Assembly (NCBI GenBank): GCA_009829735.1
Contig: CM020618.1
Coordinates: 37,548,894 to 37,612,893, forward strand
From: Pyropia yezoensis
Taxonomy: Eukaryota > Rhodophyta > Bangiophyceae > Bangiales > Bangiaceae
Direction: 5' to 3'
DNA length: 64,000 nucleotides
Shown: positions 51,160-60,235 of the stretch, piece by piece
Layout: each line of letters opens with the position of its first letter
How positions within the stretch are numbered: position 1 is the stretch's first letter
Translations under genes and position numbers: made by a program
Notes under the pieces: generated by a model
Seen by the model: only the letters and a program-made list of their open reading frames with translations
Databases searched by the model: none
Told to the model about the DNA's origin: nothing

Positions 51160-53550
51160 TCGGTGGCTTTCTTCCCGCCGGCGGCGGCGGCCGCCGCCGC
51201 CGCCGCCGCCTCCGCCGCCCCCGCGACGGCCACGCCCACCCCCTTCGCCGCCTCGGCCGGGTCGGCCACCCACGCGCCTGGCGGCCGCGGCACCGCAGCC
51301 GCGGCACCCGCCAGGTGCAAAGCACCTCGCACGCCCGCGCGACGGGGCGAGCGGGGGCGGCGGCGGGGGGGGCGGCGGCGGCGGCTCAGCCAGCGCAGTG
51401 GGCGGGGGGGAGGGTGACGCCGTACATGAGCCCGCCATCCGCGCGCATCCACGTGTCCGCCGCGTGGGCGGCGGGAGCGCCACTGCCGCAGCCGCCGCCG
51501 CTGCCGCTGCCGACGCCCGTTTGGTTGGCGGCGGCGAGCACGCCCCCCGCGGGGAATCGGCCCCAACAGGCCGCGCCACCCGCCTCCCCCCCCCCCCCCG
51601 GACCGCCGTGGCCATGCGCCGGCCCCTCCCCCCCCCCTTACCAAGCCCTTCCTCCCCTCCCAGCCCCCCCCCCTTCCCAGCCCCCCCCCCCCCCCCAGGT
51701 CCGACAGCGGCAGCGGCGCAAAGCGCGCGTAAAACGTGTGCAGGAACAGCGAGCCGTCGCTGTCCCCCCCCCCCCCCCCGCCTCCTCGCGCCAGTCGAGG
51801 AGGACGCTGAGCAGGCTGTGCAGCTGCAGCGCGACGCCCTCGTTGGCCTCGCAGACCAGGGCGAGAAGGAGGGTGGCGAGCAGCCGCCCCGCCGCGTCGG
51901 GGTCGTCGGGCGCGCCTGCGCCGGGGGCGTCGGGGGCGGCGGCGCCTACAGGGGCGGCCGACGGCGGCGGCGCTGGCGGCTTCGGCGGCGGGGGGGGGGG
52001 TGGCGGTGGGGGTGGCGGCGGCGGCGGCGGCGGTGGCGAGGAGGCGGGGCGCTCCCCCCCCACCCCCCCCAGCCCCCCCCGCCAATAGCCTTCTCGCCCA
52101 TGGACGCGAGCAGGTTCACCCCCCCCCCCTTCCTGTCGGGGCTCAGAGGCCGGCACCCCCCCCCCCCCCCCACCCCCAATTAGGGCACCTCCGCCCCCTC
52201 CCCACAGTACAGGTCGTCGCCGTCGCGCAGCGGCCAGACCTGGCCGTCGAGACACCCCCCCCCCAGGTCGGCGGCGGCGCCAGAGCCAGGGCCCCCCCCA
52301 TTCCCGCCCCCCCCCCCCCCCCGCCGCCGGGGGGCCCGCCAAAGCAGACGAGGCCGTCCAGCCTCAGGTCCTCCCCGGCAAGGCAGCCGTCCATGTCCGA
52401 CTCGGGCCTCGCCGCGTGGCAGGGGGCGAGGAGGGGTGCGGCGGAGCCCGGGGACGGCCACACCGAGTCGGTGGTGGGGAGCTCCCTGCGAAGGGGGTAG
52501 CCGAGAGACGGGGCGCCAAAGCCCGCCCCCCCGCCAACCCCACCACCCCCTCACTCCCCTCCCCCACCCCCTCCACCACCACCCCCGCCGCCACCGCCGC
52601 CGCCGCCCCCGCAACCGCCCAGGTGCCCCGCCGCCACCCCCATGGCGGTTGCCGCCGCGGCGGGAGACCGCGCCGCCTCCACCACCCCCAACCGCCGGTC
52701 GACGAGCGAAAAGCACAGCGACGGCATGTCATACCGCGCGGCAACCAAATTCCCACCTCCCGCGACCGCGCGGCAACGTCACCGTGCGTCAGCTCCGCGG
52801 CGCACACGCCGGGGAGGCCGTGGAGCCAGAGGGAGGCGAGCAGCAGGCACGCGCGCGTCGACGCGCGGGCGTAGGCGGTGAGGTCCAGGAGGGCCACCAC
52901 GTAGTGCAGCAGGTCCGCCAGCGAGGGGGGGTCCCCGCCGCCGCCGTGGCCGCCCGCGGCCGCCGCGTCGTCGGCCTCCCCCCCGCCCCCCCCCCCACCC
53001 CCGCCACGCCCGTCCGCGCGCGGAGGTTGCGGAAGAGCCGCCCCAGCACCCTTCCCTCGCCCACCACGTAGCTCACAAAGTCCTGGGGCGCAGGAGGGGG
53101 TCTGCTCAGACAACACGACGCCAAAATCCTACCACATCCCACTACAAATACAACAAAAAAACAAGGCCACGATGAGCCACAGCCGCACCACGCCACGCGC
53201 CCGGAATACCCCCCCCGTACGCCGCGGGCGCCGCCGGCGTGCGCGGCCGTGACCACCCGCTCCTCCGCCATGCCGCGGGGCGCCCTCGTGGGCGGCCCAC
53301 CCGCCATCGCGGGGCAAGGCGGCGGACGGGCCCGCGGCCGTCCCCCGCCTTGCCTCCCGTTGCCAGGCTCGCCGTGCTGCCGTTTGCGCTCGCCGACGTC
53401 TTGCCGCCGTCTCCTGCCGCTGCCGCTCCTGCGTCGGCGCCGTCTTGGTCCTCTTTGCGGCCGCCTGGCTCTGCCGCCGCCGGCGCATCGAGGTCGAAGT
53501 GGGCGGGTGCCCCCCCACCGCCCAAGGAGCGCCCGGCCGCGGCCATGGTG
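50740..53550 (-). CDS. Possible PP4R3/SMEK-like protein, exons and frame unresolved
   Basis: Minus-strand islands look like one helical-repeat protein. After an acceptor-like CCCCAG at 53093 comes DFVSYVVGEGRVLGRLFRNLRAR, then LADLLHYVVALLDLTAYARAS and ARYDMPSLCFSLVDRRLG (to about 52680). Further on is GRLLATLLLALVCEANEGVALQLHSLLSVLLDW and then SLFLHTFYARFAPLPL (about 51895-51690), which resembles the PP4R3 stretch in which an EG.xxQLxxILxxLLD segment precedes an FLxxFY. The upstream exon may begin near 53545 (MAAAGRSLGGG). Runs of C (about 51125-51158, 51690-51705, 52150-52170, 52305-52322) break the frame. PP4R3 would target the PP4 phosphatase. The assignment is tentative. Confidence 0.33.
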
Positions 53551-53667
53551 TGCCGCGCCCGCCTCCGACCGAGGTCGGCGGCGGCGGAAGCTACAGCCCG
53601 GTCGGCACGGCCTGATGTGGCAGACATCAAGAGCGAGACACGTTGGTACTGGCGATTCCACATGAAA

Positions 53668-55258
53668 CACGTGGCAGAGACGCGGGCAGGCGGGGGGGAC
53701 ATGGTCCCACGGACCTCGCGTCGCGCCCCCCCCTCCCCCAACGCCCGCCGCGCCCGCCACGCCGCCCGCCCCGCCCCGCCCGGCAGCCACCCCCGCCGCG
53801 CCGCCCACCGCTGGCGCCGCGGCGAGGTCGCCCCCGGCAACCTCCACCCCCGCACCGCCGGCGCCCGTCGGTGGTGTGGCGCCCACCGCCGTCCCGTCTT
53901 CCGCGGCGGCATTCGCGGCCGCGGCGGCGGTGCCTCGGGCCGTTCGGGGGTGACGAGGAGGAACACTCCCCGCCTCCCAGCCCTCCCCCCCCCCCACCCA
54001 TGTCACCCTCCTCGCCCCCCCAAGCGCCCCCCACCTGCTGGCGGCCGGCCGGGGCTTGCCCGCCGCCCGCCGCCACCGTAACCGCACTGCGCCGGCAGTC
54101 TCCGCGCTCGCCGTCGAGCCGACACCGTCTGCCTGCGTGCCGCGAGGGTGGCGGGCGGGAAGCATGCCGCGAGGATGGCGGGCGGGAAGGGTAGCGTCGC
54201 GGCCGCTCGAGGCCGGCAGCGGCGGACGCCACCGCCCAGTAAGTGCGGATAATTTCAGGTGAGCCACGTGGCAGAGCTGCGAGCGGGCGGGGGGGACTTG
54301 GTCTCACGGACCGCGTGTCACGCCCACCCCTTCCCCAACGGCCGCCGCGCCCGCCACGCCGCCCGCCCCACCCCGCCCGGCAGCCACCCCCGCCGCGCCG
54401 CCCACCGCTGGCGCCGCGGCGAGGTCGCCCCCGGCAACCTCCACCCCCGCACCGCCGGCGCCCGTCGGTGGTGTGGCGCCCACCGCCGTCCCGTCTTCCG
54501 CGGCGGCATTCGCGGCCGCGGCGGCGGTGCCTCGGGCCGTTCGGGGGTGACGAGGAGGAACACTCCCCGCCTCCCAGCCCTCCCCCCCCCGCACCCATGT
54601 CACCCTCCTCGCCCCCCCAAGCGCCCCCCACCTGCTGGCGGCCGGCCGGGGCTTGCCCGCCGCCCGCCACCACCGTAGCCGCACTGCGCCGGCACTCTCC
54701 GCGCTCGCCGTCGGGCCGACACCGTCTGCCTGCTTGCCGCGAGGGTGGCGAGCGGGAAGCATGCCGCGAGGGTGGCGGGCGGGAAGGGTAGCGCCGCGGC
54801 CGCTCGAGGCCGGCGGCGGCGGACGCCACCGCCCAGTCAGTGCGGGTAATTTCAGGTGAGACACGTGGCAGATGTGCGTGCGGGCGCGGGGGACTTGGTC
54901 CCACGAACCTCGCGTCGCCCCCCCCCCTTCCCCAACGCCCGCCGCGCCCGCCACGCCGCCCGCGCCGCCCCGCCCGGCAGCCACCCCCGCCGCGCCGCCC
55001 ACCGCTGGCGCCGCGGCGTGGTCGCTCCCGGCAACCTCCACCCCTGCACCGCCGGCGCCCGGCGGTGGTGTGGCGCCCACCGCCGTCCCGTCTTCCGCGG
55101 CGGCATTCGCGGCCGCGGCGGCGGTACCTGGGGCCGTTCGCGGGGTACGAGGGCGAGCACTCCCTGCCTACAAGCTCTTCCTCTCCCCCACCCATGTCAC
55201 CCCCCCCTCCTCCCCCAACACCTGCCACCAGGGTCGGGGTTAGTCCGCCGCCCGACTT
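53668..55258. repeat. 597-bp tandem repeat, about 2.7 units
   Basis: Units start with CACGTGGCAGA at 53668, 54265 and 54862, giving two spacings of exactly 597 bases; the third unit decays near 55250. Units 1 and 2 are very similar, unit 3 less so. The period is 199 codons, so minus-strand frames run through all three units (roughly 53627-55387) and plus-strand frames recur in each. Each unit boundary carries TTTCAGGTGAG, an acceptor- or donor-like string. Whether it is coding is unknown. Confidence 0.85.
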
Positions 55259-55352
55259 TACCGCGGCCGCTTGCTGGCGGTGCGGTCGCCTGTGTGCGCG
55301 AGTCAGCAATGTGCGCGAGTGCGATGCAGGCGTGCGAGTCAGTGGATAAGGT

Positions 55353-56633
55353 TTATGTGCTACTCCCTGGAGATGACAAAGGCGCAAAAAAGGGCCGCAG
55401 GGCCTTTTCTCCCAGTCTCACCTCCACAATAAATTGCTGAAGGGAAGCAAGCACGGAAGGGACGCGCAAATCAGCGCGCTCAGCACACCCGACAAGGGCC
55501 TTACAAACCTCACCACACGAAAAGCGTCGGCTGGTCACAGAGCACCCGTTAAAGAGCAGGTCGCCTCCCACAAACTCCGTCAGCGCCGACCTGGCCTTCA
55601 CCAGGACGGGTCCCTCGGAAATCTGTATGTATCGAAGGGCAGCCCGCTTAAGCTGGAGGCCTGACGTACCAAAGTACGGGTTCGAGGAGCCAAGCTCCTC
55701 GACAGCGCCTCGTGCGCCACCCGCTGGCAGGCCTGCCTCTCTCGTCAGCCGCCTCATGGCGCCGCGAGTCCCAGGTGGATACTTAGGGCGCTTGCTCAGG
55801 GCCTCCTCCACGGCCGCCACCACGGTCTGGCGCGGACCAGTCAGATCGATCAGACCGAGCGGTCCAGGAGGGGGTTGGGCGCTCGATGCAGCGCCCGCAC
55901 CAGCACTGTCAGCCACAAAGGCACCAAGTGTGCGTGCCGCTGCCCGGGTAGCGCCGTCGTCCCGGAGCACCGCGGCAGCGGCCTCAGCCGTCCGTACATG
56001 CGTGGATGCCGCAGCACCGCCAAGCCCCGCAGCATCCACCAGGGCAGATTGTTGCGCATGGACGGAAAAATGGTTGTTAGCAGCCGGCACCAGGGCCGCC
56101 AATCGCCGCTTGTTCGCCTGCGCAAGCTCCCTCTTTTTGCGCATCGTAGGCGCCATCAGCGAGAGCGCCTCCTTCACCCGGCCCTGCATCTCCGCATAGT
56201 TGTGGTTCTCGCAGGCAAAGCGCGGGAGAGAGCCAGCGCGCATCGGCGCGACCAGCGTGTCCAGAGAGTGCCCCTTCTTGCCGCACTTGCCGCAGGCAAC
56301 CATGCACTTAGCACACGTCGCCTTGTCACAGCCGCACAAGTACTCTGCTTTCTTGACGAGTGGGCACCGCCGGGCATCACGGCCTGGCAAGCGGCATGCT
56401 CCACATAGACGGACAGTTGCTGTACGAGAGGCGCAAACAAGCAGTCAAAAATAAATAGCATGCAAAGAAAAAAGAAAAAAAAACGGCACCAGGTTGCTGC
56501 GCGAGTCAGCATCGGCCACGGAACATCACGGGAAGCACGATCCATCACACAGAAAAATAGTAGGGGGTGGGCGTGACTCACCAGGACTCGGGCACTCGTC
56601 CGAAGACTCATCAGAGCTGGCTGCAGCGGACAT
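55353..56633 (-). CDS. Cysteine-rich protein, two exons, about 372 residues
   Basis: Exon 1 is 56633-56582 (MSAAASSDESSDECPSP plus one base); exon 2 is 56419-55353. Donor GTGAGT and acceptor CGTACAG join in phase, giving ATVRLCGACRLPGRDARRC directly after the acidic leader. Cysteine pairs follow: CGAC, CP, CGCDKATC, CMVACGKCGKKG, a zinc-ribbon-like array. The middle is Ala-rich and helical (RKKRELAQANKRRLAALV); the C-terminal half is globular (NPYFGTSGLQLKRAALRYIQ, LTEFVGGDLLFNGCSVTSRRF, VCKALVGCAERADLRVP). No family is recognised; a chromatin or transposon-derived factor is possible. GTGAGACTGG near 55405 could be an extra donor. Confidence 0.65.
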
Positions 56634-57065
56634 CGCCCCGCAAATCTCGAGCAGGAAGAAGACGATGGTGGAAGCGGGTGTGGTCGACGGTGGCAGCGAC
56701 GACGATGACCGCGCCGGCCGGTGAAGCGCCGTCACATCGGCAGGTGAAGCGCCGTCGCGACCCAAACAGTAGCCTACCAAATGAAATTTGCGTAAACTCG
56801 AAACCTACGAAACATGCCTCGAATTAGTAAGTACATTGGCAAAAATAGAAATGATCGCTTGAAAAGGTAAGTCAACGTTTGCACATGACACTGTGCACAT
56901 GGGACGAAATTCGGAGAACTGCAATAGTATCTACGGGGGGGCGGGGCCACACCTAGTTAAGAGCCCCATTCTTGAGTCGTACGGCTTTTCAAGGGAAATC
57001 CTGCCCTGTGGTTGGCTCCGAGGCTGTTTCAGGCCCCCAAAAGTTCCAAACACCCACGAAAGTCA
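56634..57065. other. AT-rich spacer
   Basis: Likely promoter side of the cysteine-rich gene; AT-rich between about 56770 and 56940. No other feature recognised. Confidence 0.4.
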
Positions 57066-57097
57066 TTTACTCGACGCTGGTTGGTGCGTCGAGTAAA
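57066..57097. other. Perfect 12-bp inverted repeat (hairpin)
   Basis: TTTACTCGACGC, an 8-base loop TGGTTGGT, then GCGTCGAGTAAA. It contains the stop of a minus-strand frame that ends IFLLDAPTSVE. It could act in 3'-end formation or mark the edge of the neighbouring element. Confidence 0.75.
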
Positions 57098-57660
57098 AAG
57101 ATAGCTACAGGGTCCAACTCTACCTCCTCCAAAATGTCCTCATCAAGACTTGGCGCTGGCGCGTTGCCGGGAGGGTCGGGTGCTCCGGCCTGCTCTAAGT
57201 TCTTCGTGTGACTTTTGACAGTCGTCTCGGCGGACGACACGCGGTCCGCGGCCCACTGCTCCATCTCCGGCGGTGCGCGTGCATCCCCGGCCGTCGTTGA
57301 CCGGCGGTGCGTCTTGTTGCCACGCAACCGCTTGTCACCGGGCTTGACAGCGCGGCGGGCCCCGGGTGCTGCCTGTGGCAAAAACAACTTACACACACGG
57401 CACCCAAGTTGGGGCGGTGTACAAGGGCTGCCTCCCGTGTCGGGGGAACCGGAAGAAGTGCAAGTCGCACACACTCTGTCCCTGTTGTGGGGCAAACCCC
57501 CCCCGGACAAACAAGAGGATGGTGTGTGGTCCAACAGTTTCTTGGTCGGGACGGGGACGCAGGGCCAAGCCCCGCTGTCCCTCCCCTTATCCCCCCAGGG
57601 TCCACTCAGAATCTCGCCACTCAGAATCTCCCACCCCAGCACCTGCCCACCGGGCCACAC
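57067..57660 (-). CDS. Unidentified Cys-containing frame, overlapped by a plus-strand frame
   Basis: The minus frame has protein-like character, with CATCTSSGSPDTGGSPC and GCRVCKLFLP pairs and an acidic end DEDILEEVELDPVAIFLLDAPTSVE. The plus strand across 57366-57884 also has a Cys/His cluster (CLPCRGNRKKCKSHTLCPCCG). Only one is likely real and I cannot decide which. It may belong to the adjacent retroelement or to the host. Confidence 0.35.
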   Translation of the reverse strand: MWPGGQVLGWEILSGEILSGPWGDKGRDSGAWPCVPVPTKKLLDHTPSSCLSGGGLPHNRDRVCATCTSSGSPDTGGSPCTPPQLGCRVCKLFLPQAAPGARRAVKPGDKRLRGNKTHRRSTTAGDARAPPEMEQWAADRVSSAETTVKSHTKNLEQAGAPDPPGNAPAPSLDEDILEEVELDPVAIFLLDAPTSVE

Positions 57661-58180
57661 GAAAATTCAAGACGATAAATGCAGAAAACCCTCAAATCCA
57701 AGTTGGATTTACTAATAAGCTAACTATCCCAAACTTAGGGAATATGGACCCAAATGCAGGGGGAGGAACGGATCAGGCTAGTGGCCTGCCGCCCCTTGCA
57801 TGGCACGTGTTGCCCCCCTACCTGGGGGTCAATACTGCCACACTCCCCTCTCCTCAGTTCCGACCGACCCGGTCGGCCCTGTGAGGGGGTGCGTAAACGC
57901 ACGTCTCGGCGTTGGGGGCGCGACTTGCTGTCCCCCATCGAGTACGTAACGCGGATGTGGAGGCGGTCACGTTGACCGCCCCTCTCCTCAAGCTTGCCCA
58001 CTCGGCAGCTTGCTCTCCTCGGTTCACACTTCCCCATCACCACCACCTCCCCTTCACCTTCCATTGGGCCGCCCCACGCTGGGGAGGCCACCCGTATACC
58101 CACGATCCGAGTCCCTCTCAACTCGAGGCGGGTCTCGTGCTGCGATAGCCAGAGCGTCTCTCCCCAACTTGGGGAGAGCC

Positions 58181-59614
58181 ATGGCGACCCCGGGAGTGGA
58201 GACGGACTCTCTAGATGAGCGTATGGAGGACACCAGCTACGGTGCAGCACCCGCCGGGACTTCCGGCGGGGGCTCCGCGATCGCTCCGGGGGATGGGACT
58301 CCCGCGTCACCCGGCTTTGGGTTGACGGCGGGGTCTCCCCCGGAGGCGGGACAAGTTGTCCCGCGTGAGGCCTTGGGGCGGTGGTTTTACCCCGCTTGGC
58401 CTCTTTATGAGGAGGGGTTGACTGTTCTTCGCTGTGGCCGACTTGGCGCAGCGATGGGCCGGGTATGGGACCGCCTACGGGAGAAGTATCCCCGTAGGGT
58501 CGGGTTCCCGGCCGGCTTCAGGACGGACCAGTTTGCCTTCCTGGACGACGAGGAGGTCGAAGACATACAGCGGGCCAAGGCCATGGTGGACCGCGGGGGA
58601 ACTATCCCGGGTCCCGGCGACTTGCCGACCTTTACTTGGGACGCGGTGGCAACTCGCCCCCCGTACCTTCACGAGGCCGATCCGCACACTCATCACTTTG
58701 ATATGCGGATGGAGAAGGACTTCCGGCGAGGTCCCTACTTGGTGACCTCGGCTCAACTTGAGTTCCCTCAGCAGTCTGCTGCCAGTAAGGAGCAGCACTA
58801 TCCGAAGAAGCCCGAGTGGTGGCCTCAAGTTGAGGTCCCCTACGGGTTCCCGGCGTTGCTACCACGGTTGCTTGACCACTTCGGCGCCGTCATGTTGACG
58901 GCTGGCCCTAATCACCTGGTGTGGGCCATGTTGGCCACCCAGTGGCTCGTCGAGGTCTTGTCGACCTGGGTGTCCTGTGTTCAGCGGCGGGGGATGCTCT
59001 GGCATCTCCCCCTCCGGCTTATCCAAGGTTTGGAACAGCTCACCCCTAAGCTAGTTGCTGAGGGGTGCTCATCAGGACAACTCACTCCACTTGAGGAGAT
59101 CCTCCGGATCCACAAGTTTATCGAGTGGGAGAGCATTGAGCTTAAGTTGCGCCGCCCCACTCGTGGGCCCAAGGACGATGGCGCACTTCGCCAGTTCGTG
59201 TGGGTCGCTCGTGAACGTCACGACGGCCGTGTGGTCCTACGAGAGGGGTTGGGCATCGGGGACTACCCGTATGCCCCGGGGGTGGATCGCCACACTGCGC
59301 CACCCCCGGACAAGGCCATGGTTATGGCCGTGCCCTCATATGATGACCATATGACTCAACCCACTGCGGGGGCCCCAAGTCGGGGTCGCAGTTACACCCG
59401 GGTCCCGCCACCTCGGCGGGCCCCTCCGCTTCCTCCTGTCCCCTACCAGCCGCACGGGGACATCCCGATTAGCGTGGCCGTTGAGTCGTCCACCCCGGTG
59501 TCCCCCAACTTGGGGGCCACCCTCCTGACGGTATACCCCAAGTTGGTGTTACCGCCCACGCCTCTAACCTCAGAGATGATGATCACCACATTGGTGCGCA
59601 CCATTTCCTGGTAG
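58181..59614 (+). CDS. Antisense frame next to the chromovirus pol, about 477 residues
   Basis: Starts at ATG 58181 (MATPGVETDSLDERM); the frame is also open upstream. It looks globular and compositionally balanced (LPRLLDHFGAVMLTAGPNHLVWAMLATQWLVEVL; LRLIQGLEQLTPKLVAEG) and unlike the Ala/Gly-rich host genes. It lies downstream of pol on the opposite strand, a position in which some plant Ty3/gypsy elements are known to carry antisense frames. No family is recognised. It shares the CAA-S-TTG palindromes with pol. Confidence 0.6.
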   Translation: MATPGVETDSLDERMEDTSYGAAPAGTSGGGSAIAPGDGTPASPGFGLTAGSPPEAGQVVPREALGRWFYPAWPLYEEGLTVLRCGRLGAAMGRVWDRLREKYPRRVGFPAGFRTDQFAFLDDEEVEDIQRAKAMVDRGGTIPGPGDLPTFTWDAVATRPPYLHEADPHTHHFDMRMEKDFRRGPYLVTSAQLEFPQQSAASKEQHYPKKPEWWPQVEVPYGFPALLPRLLDHFGAVMLTAGPNHLVWAMLATQWLVEVLSTWVSCVQRRGMLWHLPLRLIQGLEQLTPKLVAEGCSSGQLTPLEEILRIHKFIEWESIELKLRRPTRGPKDDGALRQFVWVARERHDGRVVLREGLGIGDYPYAPGVDRHTAPPPDKAMVMAVPSYDDHMTQPTAGAPSRGRSYTRVPPPRRAPPLPPVPYQPHGDIPISVAVESSTPVSPNLGATLLTVYPKLVLPPTPLTSEMMITTLVRTISW

Positions 59615-59680
59615 GCCGCGTCGACCGCAACCCTTCAAAGTTCCGAGACTCCTCAACTTGAGGAGCGCGATCGTACTGCA

Positions 59681-60124
59681 GTGGCGACCGCGAGTTGCGA
59701 GTCGGTGGCGGAGTTTATGACAGCCGAGTTGGCTCGCATCGGGGCTATTATGCCCCAGCCAGCCCCACTTGGGCGTGACAAACGTCGCCCGAGCCGGGCA
59801 TACTCGCCTCCTCGCCGTCGTCGCCGACACTCGCGGCGCTCTCCCTCCGTGTCGGAAGACGAGTTGTCTTACTCCGTCTCGGAGTCCTCGACTCCGTCAG
59901 AGTCGGAGTCGGTCCGGCGTCTGCGTCGCCAACTTGCGCGCAAGACTAAACAGAAGGGCAGCCGCGGTCGTCGCCACTTGCGCGACCGTGAGGGCCGCGG
60001 CGGTTTCGACTTGGAGCCGCCGGCCCCGCCGACTGGTGGGGAGCGTTATCGACGTGGGTCTCGCCGCTCGCCTCCACGTGAGGGCGAGGGCCGTGGGGTT
60101 GGAGAGTCTAGCATGCATGCCTAG
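59681..60124 (+). CDS. Antisense Arg/Ser-rich frame
   Basis: About 147 residues, open from a non-ATG codon. Contains RRRRRHSRRSPSVSEDELSY, then SESSTPSESESVRRLRRQ and a basic tail. Basic SR-like composition suggests nucleic-acid binding; no family match. It ends about 110 bases before the 3' end of pol on the other strand. Confidence 0.45.
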   Translation: MATASCESVAEFMTAELARIGAIMPQPAPLGRDKRRPSRAYSPPRRRRRHSRRSPSVSEDELSYSVSESSTPSESESVRRLRRQLARKTKQKGSRGRRHLRDREGRGGFDLEPPAPPTGGERYRRGSRRSPPREGEGRGVGESSMHA

Positions 60125-60235
60125 TTGGCAGCTGCCTTTGTTGTGAGAGTGTGAGGGTTAGGGCTGTAGTTAAAAGCCACTCTGCGTACCACTTCGACTT
60201 GAAGCACTCTCGTGGCACTGTTGCTCGGCCTTCCC

